64,000 nucleotides of DNA from Siphonodentalium dalli (GCA_032622095.1 CP136066.1:193120816-193184815); one strand, 5' to 3'. Shown: positions 46,751-58,569, numbered from the stretch's first letter. Numbers and translations: made by a program. Notes: generated from the letters alone by a model not told the origin.

Positions 46751-47642
46751 ATCCTGACAGTCCGTTAGAATGGTATCGCTTCAAACGTGCTTTGTTTGGC
46801 GCAACAAGCTGACCATTTATTCTTGGGTGCACAATTCTGCATCATCTACAAACTGTAGAATCTATAATCGGCGTGGAGGCCATGAGATAAAACATTTATG
46901 TTGACAATATTGTTGTAAGTCATGACGATGATAAATCCTAGTGAAGCGAGGAAATTGATGTTAGCTGCAGGCTTCAATCTACTTAGCTGGTCTTCAAATT
47001 ACCCTGAATGACATACAATCGCATGCGACTGAGGGCGTCTCAGAAGAATCCAATGTGGTCATCGTTTTAGGCATGAAATGTGTTATTGATACCGACACTC
47101 TTGGATCCAATAGTAATAAAAAAGTTCTTTCAAGTGATAATTCAACAATAACCAAACGCCACATTTTGCAACACGTATCCCGTGTGTTTGATCCACTTGG
47201 CATTATCAGTCCAGTGATCATATGAGCATATATTCTAGTTCAAGATTTGTTGAAAGCAGAACTCGATTGGGATACACCACTACCGGACCACATGTGTGCG
47301 AGGTGGAGATCAATATCATCAGATATTTCATATTTTCGAAGACGCGAGTGCATGTGCATTTGGCGCTATTTGCTATATTTGTACACCAGGTGGATCATCA
47401 TTTGTGATGTCGAAATCCAGCAGATAAAGGAGGTGACAATTCATCAACTATAAAGCTGATGGCCGCCACAATCGCTGTGCGGTTAGCAGCGCATATTCGT
47501 AAAACATTCTCAAATAGCTAGCCAAACCTCGAAATCAACTTATCAACTGATAGTACCATCGTTCTTAATTGGATTAAGTCAGAAAAGAAAATTTCCGTAT
47601 TCATTTCCAACCGCGTGAGAGAGATCACGTCATTAATGGACA
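46751..47642 (+). pseudogene. BEL/Pao reverse transcriptase part 2 and RNase H
   Basis: It resumes with 'EWYRFKRALFGAT', then 'IYVDNIVVS' (the polymerase catalytic box, in the YVDN form known from this group), 'LAAGFNL', 'HVSRVFDPLGIISPV' and 'LDWDTPLPDH'. RNase H-like 'STDSTIVLNWIKSEKK' and 'NRVREITS' follow. Several frameshifts are present. It stops at a 10-bp target duplication (47633-47642) where a SINE inserted. Confidence 0.8.
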
Positions 47643-47672
47643 GGGGCTTCGGTTGCTCAATCGGTTAAGCCC
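47643..47672 (+). mobile_element. SINE head (tRNA-derived, A box), first part of a split SINE
   Basis: Sequence 'ggggcttcggttgctcaatc' continuing 'ggttaagcccc' has a clear tRNA A box (TTGCTCAATCGG). It starts exactly after TTAATGGACA, which is repeated as TTAACGGACA at 52809-52818. The rest of the SINE (B box and tail) lies at about 52521-52808. Later insertions split it. Confidence 0.7.
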
Positions 47673-50656
47673 CTGTCACACTCAGGCCGGCGCTCTCATT
47701 GCGCTGCAAAAGTACCAAAGCGGCCACCTAAACGCACTAAGGTCTCCAAGAACCGATTGGTGACGCAGTGGACACTGGCTACAACGGGCGAGGATCTCCA
47801 TGGTCGCCCATAGGTGCCAGAGCGCCGCGCTTGTTTTATGCATGCACACAACAAGCGCAGAGGCTCGGCGTTCTGGCCAGGACGTAGAACTGTCGCCGTG
47901 ACAGCGCAAAGCAAAGCGCCAAGCGAGCGACGTTAGCGTTATGTGAACGTAGCAAGAGCGCATATTAGCTTCTCGTTATCGCAGCAAGAAATTAATCTTG
48001 TTTTTTTTGACTACAGTAAGCTTAATCAAATTCTCACTACGTGCCTTTCCCGTCTTTAATACGCTCAATGAGGCTCTGTCCAAAACTTATTGCGCTGTCA
48101 TGGGGTGTTATGGACTGGTTCCCGCTCACCGAACGTCCACATTGTGCTGCCACTGCGACTCTGGCGCTAGCTTTACGCCCAAGCGTTATACATGGCGTTC
48201 TTCCGGCGTTTACAGCAGGTTTACAGTACAATCCCACTTTGAAATGCGGTCTGCTCATACCACTGTCACATCAGGCTGGCTTTTGCTTTGAGTTGAAAAA
48301 GTATCAAAATACGAGTAACGCACAGTGGAAGCGCTGAAAATTGTCAGAAATTTTCAATCTGTTAAAACAAGAGAACCAATGTCAGAAATGGTAACGCGCT
48401 CAAGATCATATATTATAAACCCAAGAATGTAATTGTAGAATATAAAATATACTGGTTTTGCGAACCAGAATTCCGTTAAATAACAATAACAACCAGCACC
48501 TAATTAACGAACCGGTGGCCGACTCGACCGTCTCCGCCCACAACCCCCAGTGGGCTGCATGAATTTCTTTCATTTGTAATTGACATATAGTTTATCACAA
48601 ACCAAAAATATACATTACTCAACGTTGATTAACACAATGTTGAATTTCCCCAACTACATGCACCTTTTACGGGACTCGGCCTCCAGCTCGCAGTTTGACT
48701 TTTAATCATCCCTAAAATTCCCATTCTATAAATAAAACTAATAAAACACCCATTGATAATGTCAGCACGCACGCGAAAGAGAAACTCCCCACCAGGTATA
48801 CATGCAGCGCGCGTGATAAGCTATGCTCCTATCCCGCTTATCACGTGTTCATCGCGCTCTGTGTACGCAGAGACGTGGCGACATGGGGGGGGGGGGGGGG
48901 TGGGGTGTATCACCCCCCCCAACTTTGGTCAAATTTTTCAACAGTTGGAAATTTCATACCTGCAAAAACATTAGTTGGAAATTTCACACCAACAATAGGT
49001 TGAAATGTTCTTGTAGTTTGATTTTCAAACAATTTATTGGGGGGAATTAATTGTTTTTGGACCAATATTTGCATATTTTTGTCAAAATTTTGGACTGAAA
49101 TGGTCATCAGTTGGAAATTTTCCAACCTCAGGGAGGTGACAGGTTGGAAATTTCCAACATTTGGAAATCTTGTGTCCTGGTCCCTCCCCCCGTGGCCAGT
49201 CAAAAACTGCTAGTTAATTTAAGAAAACAATATTCTCATACATTTGGTCAACATTGTCATTGGAATTGTCATCAGTTGTAAATTTTCCAACCTAAGTGGG
49301 GTGTCAGGTTTGAAATTTCCAACTCTAAGAATGCTTGACGCTAGTCTAGATGCTAGGATTTTGCGATTTTCTTGTTCAGATTACAAAATTTTCGCACACC
49401 GGGCCGAACCATGATCGGCCTGGTGTGTCATTGCCTCTCCCCTGTGGCCAATACAAAAATGCTAATAAGTTTAACAATATTTTACTTCATTTGGTCAAAC
49501 TTGTGGTCATCAGTTGGAGAATTTTACAACCTGAGGGGGTATGAGGTTTGAAATGTCCAACACTATATAGAAAAGCTTTAGTTGAGGCCAGTCTGGATGC
49601 TAGGATTTGCGATTTTCTTGTTCGAATTTCAAATTTTTCTCACACCGGCCGAACAACGATGGTCAGCTCAGTGATGTCGTGGTCTCTTACCCGTAGCCGT
49701 GTGCAATTGTATGGAGTTAGACCACTAGATATTAGGATTTATGCAATGTTTCAAGTTAAAATATCTGAATGTTCTCATACCGGGAATATAGAACCATGGT
49801 TTATGAAGATATAGGATATTAGGCCTAAACACTAAGGTGCAAGGGGGTGCAAATGGAAGTATGCAAAACTTGTGGTCGGTCTGATTCTAACTCAAGGGGG
49901 TGCAGTTGGAATCTCCCAAGGTTGACACCCACAACGGAAAACCCTCTAGCCACGTCTCTGTGTGTACGACCCATTTCGTTCCTGCTTTGTCTGGTCTCAC
50001 GCTCTCACTGCGTTTCCTCCACGCCGTAAACGCGCTTAATGCGTTCAAGTCGTTGTCATTGCGTTGTTAGTACGCTTTGCGCTGTGATGGCGACGGTAAT
50101 ACGCCTGGTCAGAACGCCGAACCTCTGCGCTTGTTTTGTGCATGCACAAAACAAGCGCGGCGCTCCGGCGCTCTGGAGCGACCACAGAGACCCTCTCCCG
50201 TCCTATCCAGTGTCCACTGCGTCACCAATACGTTCTTGGATACCTTACTGCGCTTTGCTTGGCGCTTTGATTATTTTCCAGCGCAATGCAAGCGCCGGCC
50301 TGATCGCAGCGGAGTGTGACAGTAGTTTAATCGGACAGGTAATTTATTGAGGAGTGTTGGGTATTTCCCCCACAACCCAAAAACTGACTATGACTGGAGA
50401 AGGCAGGAGGCGCTATCTATACTCTCCGCGCCCGCGCAGAGAGCGTTTTGCGAACTTATTGAGAACGTACTAGCATCACAATGACAGCGACTTGAACGCA
50501 CTAAGAGCGTGAGACTTGACAAAGTAGGAACGCAATAGGAGCACACTTTGTTTTAAAAGTTTGACAATTTTCTACAGTTTTCGGCGCTCCTCCTGCGTGT
50601 TAGTCATATGTTGGTACTTTCGCAGCGCAGTGAGAACGCCGGCCTGAGTGTGACAG
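47673..50656. mobile_element. GC-rich long-inverted-repeat DNA element
   Basis: The left end CTGTCACACTCAGGCCGGCG is mirrored at the right end (50637-50656). A stronger, about 280-bp inverted match to the left arm ends at 50321. Shared are 'ttggtgacgcagtggacact', 'cgcgcttgtttt.tgcatgca' and 'gcaaagcgcc'. The arms are much richer in GC than their surroundings. No transposase was found. It holds another element at 48868-49960. The open frames 47682-48337 and 50039-50350 are inverted echoes of the same arms and not genes. Confidence 0.65.
48868..49960. mobile_element. 'gttggaaatttccaac' element nested in the GC-rich element
   Basis: Its ends are 'gcagagacgtggc' and inverted 'gccacgtctctgtg'. 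The interior repeats 'gttggaaatttc' and 'caggttggaaatttcc' many times and has a 17-base G run at 48884. No coding content. Confidence 0.6.
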
Positions 50657-52520
50657 AGGCGTTATTTCGCTAAAATCCGATTTGGATTCTGGATTCAGAT
50701 TACAGATTTGTCCCCGTACGACTTGGTTCGGCAAAAGAACAGACCACAAATTTCCAGAATCAGTAAACGAACAGACCGTAATCCTAATTTCGTGGGAATC
50801 CGATAGGGATTCGGATTCCGATTACGGACTCAAATGTTCGTAATGTAAACAAACCGAGATTTCGCCACCTCAGAGTTTAAAAACACAATAAAACATAAGA
50901 ATCCGTCTCTTGTGTACACATTATTGCAGAATATAAACGATCTATATCAAAGAATTTTAAATGCGGAGATAAAATTTGTTTTATTGAATGTAAACTGGGA
51001 GAATATTACTGAAATTAGCCAAATAATAACGCTATTGATAGTAACGCTGGGGGAGCACTTCGGTTGATGGCGAAGAAATTGCAATTCATTGTTGATTGTC
51101 ACTTTCATATGTCCATTTCATAATTCCATCCTCAAAATACCGCCCGAACGCATGTCGATTTCGAATTCGGCGGATACGTCACCATTGACCGAGTTCATAT
51201 GCACCTGCATGGATATGTCTTCTGCTGTGTTCGTTATTATAATGTTTCTTCTTATTCAAGAAATAGTAGGATTATATGGTATCGATGGATTATCAGATAC
51301 ACGTATGTACTATCATCTAGTCTTAATGTTATAGCAATTTCATGTTTAACATGTTTTGTTTCGTTAAATGCAGTCGTTTTGCACAATAGTCTCTGTATAG
51401 ACAACAGACACATGTTCTAGGGACGTGGCTAGAAGTTTCCTCAAATTTACGGCCAACTGCACCCCCCCCCCCCCCCTTGAACCAAACATCAATCTCACAG
51501 GTTCGCAGAATTCAATTTGCTCCCCTTGGAAATATCCAATCTGACAAACACTAAGATTGGAAAATTACCAACTTTTACTTTTGAAAAAAATCAAACAATG
51601 AGAACAATGCCAACCTATATATGGTGTCAAATTAATGTCCAACTAATGTTGTGTCATGCATGAAATTTCCGACTGCTGGAATGTACCAAAGTTTAGTTTA
51701 GATATATTTATTTCAAATATATGTCAAATTTAGATAACACATGATATATAACACATACATTTGTTTATACATACAAAGGAATTGGGGGACAAGTACTGAC
51801 TCACTTAAGGGTACCCCCTCTCCCAAATGTTATTACACTGAAAAAATAAATAATTAGTAATGGCAAAGCAACATGACTACCAAAACAAGTTGAACATATA
51901 TACAGATCACTGGACACCCCCTCTCCCGAGTTAGTCATAAGTTTGTATATGTATTTATTTAAAATCGGGTTTGTTTGTTTGTTGCGTTTGTTGGCTTGTA
52001 CGTATCATTATTTGAAACAGTTAGTCAAAATAATCCTGATTTTCCTCACGTATGAATGACTGCACAGCTTAGCAAATTGTACCAAAAATCGGGGTGGGGG
52101 TCGAGACACACAAGCAACCCCTGTCGTCACGTCCCTGTTCAACTGACAAGTTTCGTGTGTTCTTCACAACATCTTTGGAATTTGATTCAGGCGGCCTAGA
52201 GCTGTCATGTTTAGATATGCTTGCCAACATCAATAAACACACTTTAACTTGAAAAAAAAGATGCGATTAAGTCGGATTGGCAGCAAATTATGTGCCGTGT
52301 ATATACACATAGACGAAAAGCATGATTTCACAACAAACATGCACTTTATAAATATAAGATACAAATGATACTTTTGTCAAATACATGAGCCATGTTTGAC
52401 GCTGGGAGAGATTTTCGGAGACCACGTGGATTTCAAAATCTGACCTAGAATCCGAAATTAGCTCCGCCCCCCGTAATCGGCTTTGGATTCTCAATCCGGA
52501 TTTTAGCGAAATTACGGCTC
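50657..52520. mobile_element. inverted-repeat element following the GC-rich element
   Basis: 'ggcgttatttcgctaaaatc' with 'cgatttggattctgg' at 50657-50692 is mirrored by 'ccggattttagcgaaattac' with 'ggctctg' at 52494-52521. It contains the smaller element 51419-52137. It and the element at 47673 lie back to back inside the SINE. The open frame 51089-51334 is not recognised. Confidence 0.55.
51419..52137. mobile_element. 'agggacgtg' interspersed element
   Basis: It starts 'agggacgtggctagaag' and ends with inverted 'tcacgtccct'. It contains a long C run at about 51463-51477 and 'ccaac' phrases like the family at 48868 and 35461. An 'aagtttagttt...atatttatttcaaat' section near 51690 is AT-rich. 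Confidence 0.5.
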
Positions 52521-52808
52521 TGGGGTTTTAGGGTTACAACTCCAAGCTCTCTCGCACTCCAGCGCTAGCGATAATGGTTCAAATCCGTATGTTCCCATCG
52601 TGGAATTTGTAACTCGAAATCGTTATCTGGTGGAGTTGCCAGTTACTCGCCGATGGCCGGTGGTTTGTCGCACATGGTCAATGAGTTTATCAGCCATTGA
52701 AATCAGTGTTAGATTAGCCGTAAGTCTGCGGATTTCCTTCACTACTAAAACTATGGCCTTATTTACTGAAAGGTACATTAAGCCCAAAATCAATCAATCA
52801 ATCAATCG
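52521..52808 (+). mobile_element. SINE body and tail (B box, AATC tail), second part of split SINE
   Basis: 'ggttcaaatccgt' at 52576-52588 matches the B box. The body runs to an (AATC)n tail ending at 52808, directly before the 10-bp target repeat TTAACGGACA. With the A-box head at 47643 this makes one SINE of about 320 bp. Confidence 0.7.
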
Positions 52809-53610
52809 TTAACGGACATTGGCTGTTGGAAATACTATTCCACCGAGAACAACCCAGCGGACTCACTTCTGACCAGATATCAATAGTTCCGGCGTGGCCC
52901 AAAAGGACGTATTGGTTGACGAACAATTCAGAACACATTATGACCACCATCACTTCAAATGAAGCAATAACCCAGACAAAACAGTGCCTCCTGATACAAA
53001 CGCTGAAGTGAACAATATTATAGTGCCAGAAAGGTTCTCTTCCAGTCTGCTGCGTGTCACACCATAGGTTGTGCGTTTTAAACACAACACAACTCATCCC
53101 GATGAAAGGGTTTCGGGCGCATTGAATGTTGACGAGTTAAAAGATGCAGAATTATTATGGGTCAATAACGCTCGATCGGCAGTCTACCAGAACGTTATTG
53201 AAAGTTTGTCGTGCAACCAAAGGACACCCCATGGTTATTGTATAGTCACCAGTCAAGCAAAGGACACCCCATTGTTTGTTACTCAGCTGCATTTGTTCGT
53301 GGACAGAGATAATATTATTCGGTGTCGGGTACGGCTTGAAAATTCACCCTTGGAGAGCAATATCAAAGAACCAGTGTTATTGCCGAAAAAATGCAGCCAA
53401 GAAACTTGTTGTACGTGATTGTCATTTCAAGACACAGCATTCTGGAGTGAATTCCAGTTACTTGTGTTCGAATGACATTTTGGATACCAATCGCACGTCA
53501 GTTGGGTCGATCACTACTTAGAAGTTGCGTCATTTGTGGAAAGATAACGTGCATACCTATAACCGACTGCCCAACCGGACATCTATCTAAGAGTCGAGTG
53601 TCTGATGCAT
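52809..53610 (+). pseudogene. BEL/Pao: RNase H end, linker and start of integrase
   Basis: 'STENNPADSLLTRY' (the NPAD region after RNase H) is followed by a frame at 53071-53418 with 'LNVDELKDAELLWVNNARSA', 'LHLFVDRDNIIRCRVRLENS' and 'PVLLPKK'. Then come 'LVVRDCHFKTQHSGVNSSYL' and, at 53525-53600, a 'LRHLW' and 'KSRVSDA' segment. This is the expected order for the linker and the zinc-binding start of BEL integrase. When the SINE and one target copy are mentally removed, the frame runs on at 47642/52818. Confidence 0.78.
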
Positions 53611-55165
53611 CATGATTCTATTACACAGATGTTGATGCACCATGATTCTATTACACAGATGTTGATGCACCATTATTCTATTACACAGATGTTGATGCAC
53701 CATGATTCTATTACACAGATGTTGATGCACCATGATTCTATTACACATATGTTGATGCACCATCATTCTATTACACAGATGTTGATGCACCATCATTCTA
53801 TTACACAGATGTTGAAGCACCATGATTATATTACACAGATGTTGATGCACCATCATTCTATTACACATATGTTGATGCACCATCATTCTATTACACAGAT
53901 GTTGATGCACCATGATTCTATTACACAGATGTTGATGCACCATGATTCTCTTACACATATGTTGATGCACCATCATTCTATTACACATATGTTGATGCAC
54001 CATGATTCTATTACACAGATGTTGATGCACCATCATTATATTACACATATATTGATGCACCATGATTCTATTACACATATGTTGATGCACCATCATTCTA
54101 TTACACAGATGCTGATGCACCATGATTATATTACACAGATGTTGATGCACCATCATTCTATTACACAGATATTGATGCAACATGATTCTATTACACATAT
54201 GTTGATGCACCATGATTCTATTACACAGATGTTGATGTACCATGATTCTATTACACAGATGTTGATGCACCATCATTCTATTAGACAGATGTTGATGCAC
54301 CATCATTCTATTAGACAGATGTTGATGCACCATCATTCTATTACACAGATGTTGATGCACCATGATTCTATTACACAGATGTTGATGCACCATCATTCTA
54401 TTACACATATGTTGATGCACCATCATTCTATTACACATATGTTGATGCACCATCATTATATCACACAGATGCTGATGCACCATGATTCTATTACACAGAT
54501 GTTGATGCACCATAATTATATTACACAGATGTTGATGCACCATCATTCTATTACACATATGTTGATGCACCATCATTCTATTACACAGATGTTGATGCAC
54601 CATCATTCTATTACACAGATGTTGATGCACCATCATTCTATTACACAGATGTTGATGCACCATCATTCTATTACACAGATGTTGATGCACCATGATTATA
54701 TTACACATATGTTGATGCACCATCATTCTATTACACATATGTTGATGCACCATCATTCTATTACACATATGTTGATGCACCATCATTCTATTACACATAT
54801 GTTGATGCACCATGATTCTATTACACATATGTTGATGCACCATCATTCTATTACACATATGTTGATGCACCATCATTCTATTACACATATGTTGATGCAC
54901 CATCATTCTATTATACAGATGTTGACGCACCATCATTCTATTACACATATGTTGATGCACCATGATGCTATTACACAGATGTTGATGCACCATCATTCTA
55001 TTACACAGATGTTGATGCACCATCATTCTATTACACAGGTGTTGATGTACCATGATTCTATTACACAGATGTTGATGCACCATCATTCTATTACACAGAT
55101 GTTGACGCACCATCATTCTATTACACAGATGTTGATGCACCATCATTCTATTACACAGGTGTTGA
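53611..55165. repeat. 30-bp satellite, 51 full units plus a partial, inside BEL integrase
   Basis: There are 51 units of exactly 30 bp (53611-55140) with no indels, then 25 bp of a partial unit running straight into integrase sequence. Unit: 'catgattctattacacagat' then 'gttgatgcac'. The main variable sites are G/C at unit position 4 and G/T at position 18. No stop codon occurs in one forward and one reverse frame, giving spurious open frames of 602 (plus) and 519 (minus) codons with MHHHSITQML and MMVHQHLCNR repeats. In the integrase frame the unit reads FYYTDVDAPS (or a stop). Confidence 0.93.
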
Positions 55166-55245
55166 CTTTTGCGGTCCTCTCAACGTATACATCGACAATG
55201 GAACGGAAAGGCGTGTGTGTGCCTATTCACATGTGCGTCAACAAG
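55144..55245 (+). pseudogene. BEL/Pao integrase core, part 1 after the satellite
   Basis: In the integrase frame the last satellite unit leads directly to 'TGVDFCGPLNVY', the first acidic catalytic motif region of retroviral-type integrases. Further on, in a shifted frame, is 'VCLFTCAST'. A MITE then interrupts it. Confidence 0.8.
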
Positions 55246-55691
55246 AGGGTATCACCCCCCCCCCTGTTCGGTACGCGGGATTCAGGGTGTTTTGAAGCCG
55301 TACGCGGGATTCATACCCCGGAATTAACTGGTATTCGGGTTCAAGCAAAACATCTTGGACGCAGGTTTTTATGGCGCAAAATAATATTTTGTACTAGTTA
55401 TCTGTATGAATGAGTGGGTAGAATAGCTTCTTGGGCATATTCGACCACCATGTCATCATAAAGTATCATTAATCGTATCATAACGGCATCATAACGCCCA
55501 CAATACTCTACTCCAATATCATGGCAGGTATAATGGATCATAATGTGTCTATATAACTTCTGCTTGTATCTGTCTGATATTAAAACAGTCAATTTGTATG
55601 TCATTTATCGCATATTATTTCTTAACATGTATTCAGGATTCACCCCCCAAAATTAACTGGTATTCAGGATTCAGGGGGGGGGGGATACCCT
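55246..55691. mobile_element. hAT-like MITE, 446 bp, with 8-bp target repeat
   Basis: Ends AGGGTATC(A)CCCCCCC and inverted GGGGGGGATACCCT. The flanks TCAACAAG (55238-55245) and CCAACAAG (55692-55699) form an 8-bp target duplication with one difference. It contains two 'gcgggattca' / 'attcaggattca' phrases and a C/G run at each end. No transposase. Confidence 0.75.
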
Positions 55692-55699
55692 CCAACAAG

Positions 55700-56330
55700 C
55701 GCCATTCATCTAGACTTAACAAAGACTTCACTAGAGATTCATTTCTATCAGCACTGCGCCGCTTCGCTATAGTCGAAGATCGCTATACATCACAAACTAA
55801 TATCAGACAACACAAGTGCCTCCCTGTGTGCGAAGACAGAAATTATTGAGCTGTTTCAATCCAATCGGTTCGAAGAGGACGTGTGTTCCGTGGGAGTAGA
55901 GTGGCAGTTTATCACCAATCGCGCCCTATGGCAATGCGGATTTTATGAACAGCTTATCGGGATAACGAAGATGACTTTGAATAAAGTGTTATACAGTTCC
56001 AAAGTTAACTTTGAAGAACTTCGGACAATAATAACTGATAATAGACCACTGACATACGTATCGGAAGATATAACAGACTATGTTCCATTAACACCATCTC
56101 AACTGCTAACTGAAAATTAATTTCTACGTTTCCACATCCACCAGATGACTGTCTTGATGATCCGACATTTGATTTAAAAGCCAGTGACATAGAACGACCT
56201 GTGCGCGTTTTCGTGCGCAGGCGATCAATCGTTTCAGACAACGATGTGTCCATGAATATCTTACTGGTCTTCGTGAATTTCACAAATTAATGGAGACGAT
56301 TGCTCCGTTCGTACAACTCGACCACGTGCT
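55700..56330 (+). pseudogene. BEL/Pao integrase, part 2 and C-terminus
   Basis: 'AIHLDLTKDFTRDSFLSALR' directly follows the MITE and is the BEL integrase core. It is followed by a frame-shifted second acidic region, then 55881-56120 with 'VEWQFITNRALWQCGFYEQL', 'NFEELRTIITDNRPLTYVSE' and 'YVPLTPSQLL', the usual C-terminal part. Remains of the tail occur to about 56330. No right LTR was recognised. Confidence 0.8.
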
Positions 56331-56760
56331 CACTCCATTTAATTCACTTTCATGTGTAGAAAGCAGTTAACACAATTTTAAAGTTTGCTAGACACTGGAT
56401 TTTAGCTACCCCTCCCCCAAACACGTTTTGGTAAAAACAAATTGCATATTTGTGACAACAACTTTACCAAATTTCTCAATTGATCATAATGCGACCCAGC
56501 ATGACTCGTTTGCTGAACATTGGGCCCGGGAACATTGTTTGAATGATTAAAGATGTGTTCAGGCTTCCAGACCCCCAGTTACAAACAACAACACATTTTA
56601 TTGATAACAGCTATAAATAAACATGCATTGACGTCGACTTTGTAGGACTGAAATAGCTGTTATAAACAACATATGACACACAATGTATACATATAGTCTC
56701 ACAAATATCAAACGCAATCACGTTTATAGCTAAATAATAAGAAATATAGAAAATAATGTT
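56331..56760. other. no recognisable gene
   Basis: Possible 3' untranslated or LTR sequence of the BEL element, but no matching left copy was found. Confidence 0.4.
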
Positions 56761-58420
56761 AAAATGAATCCCCACTACAGTCTCGCCAAGAAGGCAGTTG
56801 AAATAGGTTAGGTGGTCTACAAACCATCGAGAACTTGTCTTTCTTATTTGCCGGTCGCTTTTTGTAAGGTGCCGCAGGCTTTCGGAAACGAGCCCATCCA
56901 TATAAAGTAACTGTGTATTTCCTGATCGAATAGGCTTTTCTGCACACCCTCAATTAAAACATATCATTTTAGTTCGTGGTATGTTCAAAACTTAAAATAG
57001 GGGGTCCACAACAAAGTGAAGATTCATCTTTCGTATTTGCCAGCCGATTATCGCAAAGTGTTCCAGTCTCTCGGGATTCAGGAAGTTACCCATCCATATA
57101 AATTGGTTACTGCCTGGTAGAACTACCATCTGTTCACACCGCCAGTTAAAAAGTTAAAACCGAGAGCATATTCCTTCAATTCGTGGTGTTTTAAAACATA
57201 TCATAAAATAGTGTCGGTGGTCGTATAGTGCCTGATAGAATAGCTATTTGGTCACAACCTCGTGTGATATTGAGAACATAATCCCTCTAGTACGTGATGT
57301 GTTCAATACTTCAAATAGGGTATGGTACATAACACAGTAAAAATTCGCCTTTATGATATGCCAGCCGCTTGTTGTGAAGTGCCAAATGGTGCAGGCTTTC
57401 GGGAACCAACACAACCATGGTGTGTATATCCCGATAAAAAGTAACCTTTGATCACACCATCAGTTAATATTAAGAGCATATCATTTCAACATGTGGCGTC
57501 TTCAAGACTTCAAAAAGGGTAGGTGGGTCTCAATACAGAAAATTTGCCTTTCTTATCTGCCAGCAAATTTTCGCTAAGTGGTCATGCTTTCTGAGCCCAA
57601 TCCATCTATATAAATGTTGTACTTCCTTATATTACTACCCATTGTGCATACACCTCAGCTAACATTGAGAGGCTATCGTTGGGTAGGGGGTCATACAACA
57701 GTGGGGAATCGCATGTTGATTTGACAGCCGCTTTTTGTTAAGTGTCCTTAGCAGTCGGATACCTACCCATGTATAAACATTGTGTATTTCCTGATAGCAT
57801 GTCCATTTTTTTTCACATCGTCGTTTGACATGGAGAGCACAATAGTTTACAATATCACATGTATCTAAATTGACAACACACACCGCCATTCTAATTATTA
57901 ATTAAATGCTGTGACTCTCGATGGTGAAATCGTTTTCATTAGTTTATTGCCGATAGATGCGTCCCCAATCGAGTAGTAAATATTTACATTTGAGCGTAGT
58001 TCAGAAGATGTTTTCTATGGAGTGGTATGGTCGATTTGCTTCAAATTTTCGGCGGTGTTAGTAGAATGTTGCATTCCTCCAATTGACATAGTGCTATCAG
58101 TTTCACGCACCCGAACAAGTACATAATATGGGTGTTTACTGCTTCTCTGTTCTGGATTTCTTTTTTCAGTTCGTGACGTGTTTAATACTTCAAGTGGGAT
58201 AGTAGGGTTCCCAAAACATAGAACAATCGCCTTTCGTATTTGCTAGCCGCTTTTTGTAAAGTACCACATGATTACGTGGGAACCAAACCATCCATATAAA
58301 TTGATAATTTCCCGATAGCATTACCATTCGTTCACACACTCAGCTCATTTTGAGAGCATAGGATTGTGTGTGGACCTCAAAACATATATAGAACATGTTG
58401 AGCTAACGTTTGCCACCTTG
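56761..58420. repeat. degenerate tandem repeat, about 6 copies of about 200 bp
   Basis: The phrase '(c)gccttt(c)(g/t)tatttgccagccgctttttgtaa' recurs near 56835, 57025, 57346, 57541, 57710 and 58228. Each time it is followed by 'ggctttcgggaacc', 'catccatataaa', 'tttcctgatag' and 'gagagcat'. Copies are strongly diverged, and one between 57541 and 58228 is partly lost. Confidence 0.7.
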
Positions 58421-58569
58421 GCCACACTAGTTTATGAGATATAAAATACAATGTCCATTTTTTCTATATTTTGGTCGATTTATAGGGACACTAACATTAA
58501 CTATATATGGCAGCAACAATGATTTTGTTCTGTATAATTTATGTCAGTCTATATTATGTGTCGTGTATA

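Noticed and set aside
47682-48337. Several overlapping frames on both strands
   Set aside because: They lie in GC-rich inverted arms of a transposon and recur inverted at 50039-50350.
53605-55413. Open frame of 602 codons with MHHHSITQML repeats (plus strand), and 519 codons on the minus strand
   Set aside because: Produced by a 30-bp satellite with no stop in these frames. The array interrupts integrase sequence read in another frame.
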